Below are positions 17,943-27,181 of a stretch of DNA of 64,000 bases, piece after piece. The number at the start of each line of letters is the position of its first letter. The first letter of the stretch is position 1. Source of the stretch: Pontibacter coccineus (lineage in GTDB: Bacteria; Bacteroidota; Bacteroidia; Cytophagales; Hymenobacteraceae); NCBI RefSeq assembly GCF_030546575.1, contig NZ_JAUOTN010000010.1:124001-188000 (forward strand). The letters run 5' to 3'. The translations under genes and the position numbers were made by a program. The notes under the pieces are model-generated. The model did no database searches. It had not been told where the DNA came from and worked only from the letters and a program-made list of their open reading frames with translations.

Positions 17943-18000
17943 GGCAAATCAGCCGGATTAACGCTACGCACTCTTTTAGAGAGACAAGATAAACACAAAT

Positions 18001-18041
18001 GATAAAAGCGCTGAAGGATATGTTCCTTCAGCGCTTTTATC
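18001..18041. terminator. bidirectional terminator
   Basis: 18-bp perfect stem GATAAAAGCGCTGAAGGA / TCCTTCAGCGCTTTTATC around a 5-base loop. It separates the fasciclin gene from the convergent spoVR gene. Confidence 0.8.
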
Positions 18042-18101
18042 GTTTTATAGCCAGTGATTAAGACATAGCAACCATCGTTGAGGAGCGGTTTCTGCTGTCC
18101 C

Positions 18102-19616
18102 CTACTTTATTTCAAACACACTCTCATTTATCCCCAGCTTGTTCTTGGAGTGCAGCTCGATCGGGAAGCCCCAGAGGTAGCGAAGGTGTGCCAGGGTCTG
18201 GCGGGCGCTTTTGGTTTCGAGTTTGCGATCCCGCTGCATGGAGTGCGTCAGGTATAGCTTGCTGGTCTGGTGACGGTCTACGCGAGTAACCTGGATGTTG
18301 GGAATATGGCTGGAACGGTCGTACTGCGCCGCCAACTGCTCCCGCACGCGGCGGTAGCCCCGTTCGTTGTGAATGGCCCCGATCTCAAACTCCGTCTCGC
18401 CTTCGTTGTCGATGATCGTAAACAGTTTCATGTCGCGGATCACTTTCGGGGAGAGGTACTGCAGAATAAAACTATCGTCTCGGAAGTTCTCCATCATGTA
18501 CAGCACCTGGTCCAGCCAGTCCTTACCGATCAGATCCGGGAACCAGGCCCTGTCTTCCTCAGTCGGCTCCTGGCAGATGCGCTTGATGTCCATGAAAATA
18601 TTGAAGCCCAGGGTATAGGGGTTAAGCCCGGAGTAGAACTTGCTGTTGTACTCCGGTTGATAGAGCACGCTGCTGTGGCTCTTGATAAACTCCAGCATAA
18701 AGCCGTCGTTAAGGTAGCCCTCCTCGAACATCTTATTGATGATGTGGTAGTGCACGAATGTCGCAAAACCCTCATTCATCACCTTAGTAGCGCCCTGCGG
18801 GTAAAAGTACTGTGACACCTTACGGACAATGCGCACAAGTTCCCGCTTCCATGGCGGCAGAGCCGGGGCATATTTTTCAATAAAATAAAGGATGTTGTCT
18901 TCCGGCTCTTTAGGGAAGCGGCCTTCGTCCAGCGCACTGATCTCGTGCTCGGCTGTGCTTTTGGGCAGGGTGCGCCACAGTTCGTTGTAGTTTTCGTGCC
19001 GGATCAGGGTGAGTTTTTTCAGCCGCTCGTTCTCCTCCAGTGCCGACAGTTTAGAGGGTTTCCTGTACTTATCGACGCCGTAATTCATGAGCGCGTGCGC
19101 AGCATCGAGCACCTTCTCTACCTCCTCTTCTCCGTGCTCCTCTTCGCAGCGCAACACATACTCCCGCGCAAAAGCCATGTAGTCGACAATGGAGTCTGCG
19201 GAAGTCCAGTCGAGGAACATGTAATTGTTGGCAAAAAATGCATTGTGTCCCTGGCAGGCGTGGGCGATCACGAGCAGCATCATGCAGGTGGAGTTGTTCT
19301 CCATGTTGTAGCTGATGCAGGGGTTAGAGTTGATCACAAGTTCGTAAGAAAGCCCCATGCGTCCCTTGCTGTAGTTGCTTTGGTTGAGCACAAAGTCCTT
19401 CCCAAACTTCCAGTGCGGGTACGAGGTAGGCAGCCCGGTGAGCGCATAGGCGTCCAGCATCTGCTCCGAAGTCACGACCTCGATCTGGTTCGGGTAGATC
19501 TTCAGCTTCAGGTACTCCTTCCCTATCCGGCTGATCACTTCATCCGCCGCCTGCAGCGTTTCATAATCCCAGTTCGGATCACAAAACATCGCCCGGTATT
19601 TTTCTTTCTCTGTCAT
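18102..19616 (-). CDS. spoVR: SpoVR family protein (504 aa)
   Basis: A SpoVR/YcgB homolog over its full length. Characteristic segments are WDYETLQAADEVISRIGKEYLKL at the N-terminus, YELVINSNPCISYNMENNSTCMMLLVIAHACQGHNAFFANN (with His residues that suggest a metal site), and KVMNEGFATFVHYHIINKM, NPYTLGFNIFMDIKRIC. In Bacillus it is linked to spore cortex formation. In non-sporulating bacteria it travels with prkA and yhbH as a starvation/stress module, exactly as here, where it is the last gene transcribed. The biochemical activity is unknown. A repeat-bearing 323-base gap separates it from yhbH. Confidence 0.93.
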   Translation of the reverse strand: MTEKEKYRAMFCDPNWDYETLQAADEVISRIGKEYLKLKIYPNQIEVVTSEQMLDAYALTGLPTSYPHWKFGKDFVLNQSNYSKGRMGLSYELVINSNPCISYNMENNSTCMMLLVIAHACQGHNAFFANNYMFLDWTSADSIVDYMAFAREYVLRCEEEHGEEEVEKVLDAAHALMNYGVDKYRKPSKLSALEENERLKKLTLIRHENYNELWRTLPKSTAEHEISALDEGRFPKEPEDNILYFIEKYAPALPPWKRELVRIVRKVSQYFYPQGATKVMNEGFATFVHYHIINKMFEEGYLNDGFMLEFIKSHSSVLYQPEYNSKFYSGLNPYTLGFNIFMDIKRICQEPTEEDRAWFPDLIGKDWLDQVLYMMENFRDDSFILQYLSPKVIRDMKLFTIIDNEGETEFEIGAIHNERGYRRVREQLAAQYDRSSHIPNIQVTRVDRHQTSKLYLTHSMQRDRKLETKSARQTLAHLRYLWGFPIELHSKNKLGINESVFEIK

Positions 19617-19939
19617 GGATCAGGATTTACAGAATTTTAGGATTTTCAAGATTAGATATTCTTAACCTTTAATTGTTTTTCTTATGTCATTTCGACCTTA
19701 GGGAGAATGTGGGGAATTACTGTCATCCCCCTTCCCCCCCTTAAAAGGGGGACTTTTAGCTACTACTTCTTATCTGTCATCCAGAAAGGATCTTGGTTGC
19801 AGAGAGAATGGCAGTTACTATGACACACCCCTTAATCCTCAATTTATCGAGAGCCTCTTCCACAGAGGAGAATACTCGTGCAGAGAAGTCCCCCTTTGAA
19901 CGGGGCAGGGGGATGACATTTGTGCACGAAAATACTGAT
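19617..19939. repeat. spacer between yhbH and spoVR with an inverted pair of dispersed repeats
   Basis: A copy of the unit ATCCCCCTTCCC...AAAAGGGGGACTT lies near 19725-19756. An inverted relative (GTCCCCCTTTGAACGGGGCAG, then GTGCAC) is at 19887-19927. TGTCATTTCGACC at 19686-19698 belongs to a family also seen at 29414 and 29497. The units face each other inside the operon and could fold into a large hairpin in the mRNA. No gene seen. Confidence 0.6.
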
Positions 19940-21199
19940 TCAGACGGCACTCCGCTTCCTGAACAGCCCCTGGAAAACAGGCCAGATCTCGAAGGGTTCG
20001 TATACCTGCCGGATCGCAAAAGAGTCGTCGTCACTGATGCGGTTGTAGGCCTGCCACAGGTCACTCTCGCGCGGACTGTTGCTGATCTCAATGTAGGCCA
20101 TGTACTGAATAACGGGTAGAATATTTTCCAGCAAAAGCTGTTTGCATTCGGTCGCATCCTGCTTCGACCACACGTCGCCGTCGGAGGCCTGGCAGCAGTA
20201 CACATTCCAATTCTCGTCGTAGCGGGTCCGCATGATCTGCTCCATCAGCTTGAGCGATGGCGCCACCACTGTGCCACCACTTTCTCTTGAGTTAAAAAAC
20301 TCCTCCTCAGACACTTCCTTGGCTTCGGTGTGGTGCCGGATAAAGACCAGCTCCACGTTTTTGTACTGCCGGGTCAGGAAGATGTATAGCAGCGTGAAAA
20401 AGCGCTTGGCCACGTCTTTTTCGTGTTGCCCCATCGAGGCTGATACGTCCATGATGCAGAACATCACAGCCGAAGTGATCGGTATGGGCACCCGCTCAAA
20501 ATTGTTGTAGCGTAGGTCGATGTCTTCGAAAAAAGGCAGGGTGTTCGCCTGTCGCCGGACTTTCTCCACCTCTTCGGCGAGTTCGGTTTTCAGCTGCGGG
20601 TCGGTCGCCAGCGACAGCTGCTCCTCCAGTAGCGCCAACTTCTTGTCCAGTACGCCCTTCAGGGCCAGTCGACGCCCAAGCGACTGTTGGTAGCTGGTCT
20701 TGATGTTGAGGCGGGAAGGAACGCTGTCGCGGGTATAACCGGCTCGTCGCATCTCAAAATTCTCGGTGCTGTCCATCAATTTTTTCACCATATTGGGCAG
20801 CGCCAGGTCGTCAAAAAAGTACTTCAGAAACTCCTCCCGCGACAGCACCACGGTAAACTCATCCTCGGTCACTTCCGGACTGTTGGAGCCCTTGCCGCGG
20901 CCGCCGCCCCCCCCTCCCCCTTTGGGTTTAGGCACGCGGTCGCCTTCGCTATACTTGTCGTTGCCGGGGCGCACTGCCTGCTTCTTGCCTGTTTTGGGGT
21001 CGTGATGAAAAGTAGGCTCCTCGAGTCCGCGCACGGGCACCTTCACACTACCACCGGTACTGCTGTCTTTGATGCTCTCCTGCGAGATGATGTCAGGTAT
21101 AGCCTTCTTGATCTGGTTCTCCACCCGCCTCAGAAACTTCTGCCGGTTCCCAGTAGACTTCCCCTTGTCGTTCTTCCGTCTGTCGATGATGTGGCTCAT
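19940..21199 (-). CDS. yhbH: DUF444 family protein YhbH/YeaH (419 aa)
   Basis: A conserved partner of the PrkA kinase. The N-terminus is basic and Gly-rich (KGGGGGGGRGKGS near residue 95-107), typical of the family. LSREEFLKYFFDDLALPNMVKKLM and TRDSVPSRLNIKTSYQQSLGRRLALKG follow. The C-terminal half is a von Willebrand A-like domain with MIDAS motif DVSAS in VMFCIMDVSASMGQHEKDVAKRFF. Its final residues extend past the usual SDDDSFAIRQV end by about 25. It is the middle gene of prkA-yhbH-spoVR, all transcribed leftward. It is thought to act with PrkA in starvation responses; mechanism unknown. Confidence 0.92.
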   Translation of the reverse strand: MSHIIDRRKNDKGKSTGNRQKFLRRVENQIKKAIPDIISQESIKDSSTGGSVKVPVRGLEEPTFHHDPKTGKKQAVRPGNDKYSEGDRVPKPKGGGGGGGRGKGSNSPEVTEDEFTVVLSREEFLKYFFDDLALPNMVKKLMDSTENFEMRRAGYTRDSVPSRLNIKTSYQQSLGRRLALKGVLDKKLALLEEQLSLATDPQLKTELAEEVEKVRRQANTLPFFEDIDLRYNNFERVPIPITSAVMFCIMDVSASMGQHEKDVAKRFFTLLYIFLTRQYKNVELVFIRHHTEAKEVSEEEFFNSRESGGTVVAPSLKLMEQIMRTRYDENWNVYCCQASDGDVWSKQDATECKQLLLENILPVIQYMAYIEISNSPRESDLWQAYNRISDDDSFAIRQVYEPFEIWPVFQGLFRKRSAV

Positions 21200-21408
21200 T
21201 GGAGTGAGTGAATTAGAGATTGAGTGATTGAGTGAGTTGCTGCTGAGCGAATGAGTGAATTTTAGGTGAATAATAATGATTAGTGTATAATGTATAGTTG
21301 GCGAGGCGTCTGGTATATTCGAATGAATGAATCATGAAATCTTTAATTCAAAAATCAATCATTCACCCCCTCACTAACTCACTCATTCACCAAATCACTC
21401 AATCCCAA
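21200..21408. repeat. spacer between prkA and yhbH with opposed TGAGTGA-rich tracts
   Basis: On one side (21203-21262) variants of GAGTGAGTGAATTAGAGATTG repeat in direct orientation. On the other (21356-21404) the complementary TCACTCATTCACC/TCACTCAATC words repeat. Opposed low-complexity tracts of about 50-60 bases could pair imperfectly around a 95-base centre in the operon mRNA. No gene is present. Confidence 0.55.
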
Positions 21409-23337
21409 CTACGCCATTGTCTTACGCACGCGCATGAACCAGTCAACCAGGATGCGGATCTGCTTGTCGGTGTAGCCGCGGTCGCGCATGCGGCGGGTGA
21501 AGTCGCGGTGCTTCTTCTCGTCTTCCTCGTTGGTTTTCACATTGAAGGAAACGACTGGCAGCAGGTCCTCGGTGTTGGTGAAGATCTTCTTCTCGATCAC
21601 ATTCTTGATCTTTTCATAAGAATCCCAGCGTGGGCTTTGTCCGCCATGGTTGGCCTTAAAGCGCAGGAAGAAGTTGGTCACCTCAGAGCGGAAGTCTTTC
21701 GGATTGGCTATACCTGCCGGCTTCTCGATCTTCTCCAGTTCATCGTTCAAAATGCTGCGGTCGAAGATCTCACCGGAGTCCGGGTCGCGGTAATCGTTGT
21801 TCTGCATCCAGTGGTCGGCGTATACCACATATTTTTCGAAGATGTTCTGTCCGTAGGAGCTGTAGGATTCAATGTAGGCCTTCTGTATCTCGTCTGAAAT
21901 AAACTCAGCATACTTACTGGCCAGCACTGACTTGATCAGGTGCAGGTACTTGGTTTCGGTTTCGGGTGGCAGCATCATCTTGATCACCTCCTGCTCCAGC
22001 ACATAGAGCAGGTGCACCGGATTGGCGGCAATCTCCTCGCTGTCGAAGTTGAAAACCTTGGAAAGGATCTTGAAGGCGAAGCGGGTGGATATACCTTGCA
22101 TGCCTTCGTTTATACCTGCATCGTCGCGGTACTCCTGTATGGACTTGGCGTTCGGGTCTGTCTCGCGCAACGTCTCGCCGTTGTACACCCGCATCTTGGA
22201 GTAGATGCTGGAGTTTTCTGGCTCCTTCAGGCGCGACATCACCGAAAACTCGGCCAGGAGCTCAATGGTTTTGGGTGCGCAGGGAGCTTCTTTAAGCGAG
22301 CTTTCACGGATAAGTTTTTCGTATATCTTGATCTCCTCGCTCACACGCAGGCAGTAAGGCACCTGCACTTTGTAGATGCGGTCGAGGAAGGCTTCGTTCT
22401 TTTTGTCGTTGAGGAACTTGGCCCACTCAGACTCGTTGGAGTGCGCCAGAATAATGCCGTCGAAAGGTATAGCGCCGATCGGCTCCGTGCCTTTGTAGTT
22501 CTTTTCCTGGGTGGCCGTGAGCAGTGGGTTCAGCACCTTGATCGGGGCCTTGAACATCTCCACGAACTCCAGCAATCCCTGGTTGGCGAGGCACAGACCA
22601 CCGGTATAAGAGTAGGCGTCCGGATCGCTCTGCTGATAATCTGCCAGCTTGCGGATGTCGACTTTGCCCACCAGGGTGGAGATGTCCTGGTTATTTTCGT
22701 CGCCGGGTTCGGTTTTGGAAATCGCGATCTGCTCCTGAATGGATGGGAAAAGCCGCACTACTTTAAAGCGGTTTATGTCACCATCAAACTCGCGCAGCCG
22801 CTTGGAAGCCCAGGGGCTCATGCAACCGGGTATGTAGCGGGCAGGTATAGCATACTCCTCTTCCAGCTCTTCGGCATAATCGGCAAACAGCCCGAGCGGG
22901 CTCTCAAACACCGGACTGATCTGTTCGTCTGCCTTGAGCACGTAGATGGGGTACTGCTGCATCAGATGCTTCAGCTTTTCGGCCAGGGAGCTTTTGCCGC
23001 CCCCCACCGGGCCCATCAGGTATAGGATCTGCTTTTTTTCCTCCAGGCCCTGCGCCGAGTGGCGAAAGTACGACACGATCTGCTCAATGGTGCTTTCCAT
23101 GCCGTAGAAATCGCGGAAGGCGGGGTAGATCTTGATTTTCTTGTTGGAGAAAATGCGGCTCAGTTTGGGGTCCTGGCGCGTGTCGAGCATTTCCGGCTCG
23201 CCGATGGCGTCGAGTATCCGCTCAGCGGGCTTGGCATACATCTTCGGGTCTTTCCGGCACTCCTCCAGATAGGCAGCTACTGTCATCTCGTTCGTGGAGG
23301 CACTGTAATTGGTCTTGATCTTTTCTAAAATGTTCAT
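21409..23337 (-). CDS. prkA: PrkA family serine protein kinase (642 aa)
   Basis: An AAA+-type kinase. The P-loop GPVGGGKSS is at residues 109-117, then YVLKADEQISPVFESPLGLF and the long PrkA AAA domain (EPIGAIPFDGIILAHSNESEWAKFLNDKKNEAFLDRIYKVQVPY). The C-terminal PrkA domain includes GMQGISTRFAFKILSKVFNFD, EKKIFTNTEDLLPVVSF and ends DKQIRILVDWFMRVRKTMA. Length matches E. coli YeaG. It heads the operon with yhbH and spoVR, the classic starvation and nitrogen-stress module. In other bacteria it phosphorylates or acts as a protease on regulatory targets. Upstream DNA (23338-23857) holds an 18-bp palindrome at 23568 that could be an operator. Confidence 0.95.
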   Translation of the reverse strand: MNILEKIKTNYSASTNEMTVAAYLEECRKDPKMYAKPAERILDAIGEPEMLDTRQDPKLSRIFSNKKIKIYPAFRDFYGMESTIEQIVSYFRHSAQGLEEKKQILYLMGPVGGGKSSLAEKLKHLMQQYPIYVLKADEQISPVFESPLGLFADYAEELEEEYAIPARYIPGCMSPWASKRLREFDGDINRFKVVRLFPSIQEQIAISKTEPGDENNQDISTLVGKVDIRKLADYQQSDPDAYSYTGGLCLANQGLLEFVEMFKAPIKVLNPLLTATQEKNYKGTEPIGAIPFDGIILAHSNESEWAKFLNDKKNEAFLDRIYKVQVPYCLRVSEEIKIYEKLIRESSLKEAPCAPKTIELLAEFSVMSRLKEPENSSIYSKMRVYNGETLRETDPNAKSIQEYRDDAGINEGMQGISTRFAFKILSKVFNFDSEEIAANPVHLLYVLEQEVIKMMLPPETETKYLHLIKSVLASKYAEFISDEIQKAYIESYSSYGQNIFEKYVVYADHWMQNNDYRDPDSGEIFDRSILNDELEKIEKPAGIANPKDFRSEVTNFFLRFKANHGGQSPRWDSYEKIKNVIEKKIFTNTEDLLPVVSFNVKTNEEDEKKHRDFTRRMRDRGYTDKQIRILVDWFMRVRKTMA

Positions 23338-23857
23338 TGGGCGTATTTTTAGAGAATCATTTTAAATCTGAGAGCAATAAGCAGCGGCCTCGTGATTGAT
23401 AGCCCGTTTACTGCCTGTCAGCTGAATGTGTCATCATTTGAGTTATTATATGGTCTGCACGCCTTACATGAAAGGAATGCCGCTATGCTTGTTTGTCTGA
23501 TACCGTGCCGTAGCCAGCCCTTGGTTGGATGAGGCTATACGCTCACGCACAGGTATGCGGGCAGGAAATGTGTACGCGTACACATGAAGCAGGGCGCTGC
23601 TTTCCATTGCCCGGAACAGGGGAAGAGTGGCTCGGCGACAAATTGACTGTCCCCTGTGCCCTATGTTATGCTATACGTAGATTTTATACTTATGTAACCG
23701 GGTTTGTGCCCCTCTTTATTTGCAAAACAGTGCACTTGTATTTTAAATTCAAAATCAGCAATATTTTATAACTTCACATCTATACGTATTTTGTACAAAA
23801 TTGTCTATCCCTATACCTGTTGTTGCAGGCAAGGCAGCACTGACTCAACAAACAGCT
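23338..23857. other. divergent intergenic region with an 18-bp perfect palindrome
   Basis: No convincing gene. ATGTGTACGCGTACACAT at 23568-23585 is a perfect palindrome, suitable as a dimeric regulator site. It lies 231 bases upstream of prkA and 273 bases upstream of the rightward gene. The last 150 bases are AT-rich and probably contain the rightward promoter. Confidence 0.5.
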
Positions 23858-24319
23858 ATGCAAGAAGATAACTTCAATCCACGCAAGATGCCGCTTTTCC
23901 GGAAGGGTCGCGAAATCTACGAGCTCACCGTCAAGATAGCGGATCTCATACCTGAGGATGACCCCAGGCTATCCAGCAGCAAGGCTTTCATGTTGGAAGA
24001 CGCGGCACTGCTGAGCGTAAAAGTGGCCGGTGCTGAGGGCGGCGACCTGTACGATATCCGGATGGAATGCGCCACCCTGATTCGCAAGGCGGCCCGTGAC
24101 CTGCAGAACCACTGCAACACACTGACCATGTTTGGCTTTGAGCACATCCACTACCTGCACCTGATCAGGGAAGCGCTGGAGGAGTACCGCCTGCTGTTTG
24201 TGGACTGGGTGAAAACGTTCGACGCCTGGAACTACGCCGTAGACCGCTGGGGCCTTTTCAACCCGCCTGGCGTGCAGCCCGACGACCCTGATCCGGCTCG
24301 GGGGCTGGACGAATTATGA
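23858..24319 (+). CDS. four-helix-bundle-like conserved protein (153 aa)
   Basis: I prefer ATG 23858 (MQEDNFNPRKMPLFRKGREI) to the upstream ATG 23801, whose extra residues look non-native. The protein is all-helical with SKAFMLEDAALLSVKVAGAEGGDLYDIRMECATLIRKAARDLQ in the middle, and ends AWNYAVDRWGLFNPPG plus an acidic Pro tail. The pattern resembles small four-helix proteins common in Cytophagales, with conserved charged faces. It is cytosolic by appearance. An acidic partner gene follows by 56 bases. Function unknown. Confidence 0.65.
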   Translation: MQEDNFNPRKMPLFRKGREIYELTVKIADLIPEDDPRLSSSKAFMLEDAALLSVKVAGAEGGDLYDIRMECATLIRKAARDLQNHCNTLTMFGFEHIHYLHLIREALEEYRLLFVDWVKTFDAWNYAVDRWGLFNPPGVQPDDPDPARGLDEL

Positions 24320-24375
24320 TGGAAGCATGTAGCCTTATGCACAGGAATGAGTATAATTGATAAACGAAGCAGCTT

Positions 24376-24699
24376 ATGGCGCAGGAAATGGAATTCTGGG
24401 ATGAAGACAGGTACATGGAACTGAACACCTACTTCAGAATAAAAATACAGGGCATGGTAGACTCCGATCCTTACATCCGGGATCTTCAGAAATCGGAAGA
24501 CGGGCTGCAACTGACCGACCTCATCAACCGCATGTCGGCAAGTGACCAGGAGCTTTGGGAGGAGTTCATCAAGCTGGATCGCATCAAACTGCACCTGGAT
24601 ATGCAGAACCACCTGGAGGGCAAAGGCACCCCCTATACCCCGCGCCATGGTTTCGGGGGCACAGACTCCGGGACCGATGACGGCCCTTCTCCCTGGTGA
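24376..24699 (+). CDS. small acidic conserved protein (107 aa)
   Basis: ATG 24376 begins MAQEMEFWDEDRYMELNTYFRIKI. The protein is helical and acidic (DLQKSEDGLQLTDLINRM, ASDQELWEEFIKLDRIKLHLDMQNHLEGKG) and ends in a Gly/Asp/Pro tail. No signal or membrane segment. It follows the four-helix protein on the same strand and shares its terminator, so the two are probably one transcript and may form a complex. No family recognised. Confidence 0.6.
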   Translation: MAQEMEFWDEDRYMELNTYFRIKIQGMVDSDPYIRDLQKSEDGLQLTDLINRMSASDQELWEEFIKLDRIKLHLDMQNHLEGKGTPYTPRHGFGGTDSGTDDGPSPW

Positions 24700-24710
24700 G
24701 CTAACTGAAT

Positions 24711-24743
24711 CAAAAAGGGAAGCGTCGATGGGCTTCCCTTTTC
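24711..24743. terminator. bidirectional terminator
   Basis: Stem AAAAAGGGAAGC / GCTTCCCTTTT with a GTCGATG-type loop. It serves the rightward small genes and the convergent T9SS gene. Confidence 0.75.
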
Positions 24744-24763
24744 CTTTGCGAATTTCTTTAAGA

Positions 24764-27181
24764 TTATTTCTGCACAACCAATTTCACGGACCTCGTCTCA
24801 TGGTCCGTTACCAGGCGGGCCAGGTACATCCCTTTGGGCAGGGCGCTGGCATCTACCTGTACTTCCACCACCTCGTTCGCCTGCGCACTGCCAGGCCGAA
24901 GTTCCTGCACCAGTACGCCTTTCATATCATACAAGGCCACGGTATAGTTGCTCTGCTCTTTCAGCTCGAAACGCAGCGTAGATGTGCCTGCAAATGGGTT
25001 TGGGTAAGCGGTAAGCTCGCCGGCCACCAACTCCTGCGCATCCACACCGTCCTTGTTCTCTGCATACAGGTTGCCTTTGCGGTGAATCACAATATTGCCC
25101 CCACCAATTGCGGGCCCCTGGTCTGAGAGGAAATAGGCAAAATTATCTGCTGCATGGCTGTCATAGTAAAGCTTGTTGCCCTCATGCTTATCCCAGATGC
25201 GCAGCCGCAGCATATCTCCCTCCTGCTGTTTACCCTCTCCAGCATCCACCACAGAAATAGTGAAACCAAAGTTGCCGCGTCCGTTTATCTGGCCTGAACC
25301 TTGCCACACCGCCTTGTCTTCCTGCACGACCAACCAGTCGTAGTTGGTGCTCTCGAACCGAAGTGCATTGCTAAGTTTAAAACTGGTCGCGCCAGTCAGT
25401 TGCAGATTCTCCTTGCCCTGCTCCTTATACCTGATGTTGAAGTCGAACTGCACCTTAACTTGTTCGGGTATACCGGATGGCGTGAACCAGCCGCCGCCTG
25501 TCACAAAACCGGCATTGGGATCATAGATAGCGAGCGGCTGCATGTTCTCCGGCCCGGTTGACTCCAGGCAGGCATCAGTAAATTTCAGCTGAGGCAAATA
25601 GACACCGGTGCTGGTATAGGTATGCTGGCCCGTCACTTGATTGGCGCCGGGTGTATGGTAAGCGGCAGAAGTTGCGCCATCTCCCCATACCCATTGGGCT
25701 ACAACGTTTGCCGGCAACTTTTCGGCCTCCAGCATGGCGGTGGTACTAACCGCTTTGCCCACCTGCTGTCCACCCGGCGGCAGTACCAGCTTCACCGCCA
25801 CCGGGGTGTCGCAGGCATTGGTGGCGGCACCATACTTCATGGCAATGACCACGCCCTTCCCTTCGGCCCTTCCTGCACCGCTCAGGTACAGGTTGTTTTG
25901 CCTGTCAAAATGAACATTATACCCTTCACTATAAAGTGGCTCAGCCGATTCGAAAAGCTTTTCGAATAGGGTTTCGCCGTGCTTGTCGTACTTTGTCAGC
26001 ACCATGGTGTTTCTCATGGCTTCCATGGAGAAAATACCTCCGGTTACGGCTATGTTTCCTTCAGCGTCCACCGCCACTGCTCTTCCCGATCCTTGCTGAT
26101 ACTGCTTAGCCCATACCTTTTCGCCTTCTTTCGAGTATTTAGTAAGTTGGGTGCCAGAAGACCAGGTAGAAAAAATCAGATTCTCTTCCGCATCCACAGC
26201 CATGTCCCAAACATTGCCGGCGTCTTCGCTTCGCGCCCAGATCAGATCTCCAGCCGCTTTTGATTTAGAAACAATGACGGCCATGCCCCCGCGCTGAGAC
26301 ACCATGTAAACCGTACCATCGGGGTTAATGTGTATGCGTCTCGGATCAATATCATTACCTGCTATACCCGCTTCAGTATATTTCTTCGTAAAAAGCACCT
26401 GTCCACTTGTCCGGTCAAGCTTGATGAGCAGCGGATTCGGTTCATTGTCCTGTGAAAATATTCTGCCTCTGACCGCTATGTAGGGATCACCGGCGGGATC
26501 GAGCGCAAGCGTAGGTCCGTAGGTAGAATGGCCTTTCATGTTGTCCAGCCTCTTTTCCCAAAGCATATTACCGGCCTTGTCAAATTTTAACGCAAACATG
26601 TCATGACCCTGTGTGGAAGAGTGAAAGCCCGCCACATACAAATCATCATTACTGGAGAGCTCAAAGTCATAGGCCCGGTCTATACTCCCAGACTGGTAAC
26701 CGTAAGGCCTTATCCATTGGGTAGAGCCTTCCGGAGAGACTTTATAAAAGAGTATGCCCTGGCCACCGGTAGTGCGTGAAAATACAGCCAGCACGTACAC
26801 ATCACCGTCTTTACCTACTTTTAATGTAGTGGGGAATTCGCTGTGACTAAACTCAAAGTTCTCCAGCTTTTTGTGCCACAGTTTGTTACCATTCGTATCA
26901 TATTTCATAAGCGTCATGGTACGCTCAACCGATGGCGAGTCCTGTGAGCCGAGCATATATACATTACCATCAGAATCCAGTGCGCTGTCCGAAAAACGTT
27001 GTTCTGTGCTGCCCTCTGTAGTGGCCAACACCTCCCACTGCTGCACCATCTGGGCGGAGGCACTACTTATAAAAAGTACTAAAAAGGTGACTGTAAGAAC
27101 GGAGAATTTGTACAAACAGGAGCTAAATCTGACAACACATCCTTTTAATATCACAAAATCAAAGCGTAATTTTTGTTTCAT
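24764..27181 (-). CDS. T9SS-sorted beta-propeller protein with PKD domain (805 aa)
   Basis: Start at ATG 27179-27181 (MKQKLRFDFVILKGC), giving a signal peptide that ends SSASAQ; the upstream extension is hydrophobic but unlikely. Residues about 60-420 are SBBP-like repeats (DSDGNVYMLGSQD, KDGDVYVLAVFS, SNDDLYVAGFHS, DAEENLIFSTWS, NLYLSGAG) forming a propeller. A PKD-like domain (WVWGDGATS) follows, then a 600-700 beta region and a type A sorting domain: YPNPFAGTSTLRFEL through LPKGMYLARLVTD and KLVVQK. The CTD directs export by the type IX system to the cell surface. Calcium or glycan binding is inferred only. Confidence 0.9.
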   Translation of the reverse strand: MKQKLRFDFVILKGCVVRFSSCLYKFSVLTVTFLVLFISSASAQMVQQWEVLATTEGSTEQRFSDSALDSDGNVYMLGSQDSPSVERTMTLMKYDTNGNKLWHKKLENFEFSHSEFPTTLKVGKDGDVYVLAVFSRTTGGQGILFYKVSPEGSTQWIRPYGYQSGSIDRAYDFELSSNDDLYVAGFHSSTQGHDMFALKFDKAGNMLWEKRLDNMKGHSTYGPTLALDPAGDPYIAVRGRIFSQDNEPNPLLIKLDRTSGQVLFTKKYTEAGIAGNDIDPRRIHINPDGTVYMVSQRGGMAVIVSKSKAAGDLIWARSEDAGNVWDMAVDAEENLIFSTWSSGTQLTKYSKEGEKVWAKQYQQGSGRAVAVDAEGNIAVTGGIFSMEAMRNTMVLTKYDKHGETLFEKLFESAEPLYSEGYNVHFDRQNNLYLSGAGRAEGKGVVIAMKYGAATNACDTPVAVKLVLPPGGQQVGKAVSTTAMLEAEKLPANVVAQWVWGDGATSAAYHTPGANQVTGQHTYTSTGVYLPQLKFTDACLESTGPENMQPLAIYDPNAGFVTGGGWFTPSGIPEQVKVQFDFNIRYKEQGKENLQLTGATSFKLSNALRFESTNYDWLVVQEDKAVWQGSGQINGRGNFGFTISVVDAGEGKQQEGDMLRLRIWDKHEGNKLYYDSHAADNFAYFLSDQGPAIGGGNIVIHRKGNLYAENKDGVDAQELVAGELTAYPNPFAGTSTLRFELKEQSNYTVALYDMKGVLVQELRPGSAQANEVVEVQVDASALPKGMYLARLVTDHETRSVKLVVQK

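Noticed and set aside
23529..23771. 80-aa ORF in the prkA upstream region
   Set aside because: Covers the 18-bp palindrome, irregular composition and no similarity I can name.
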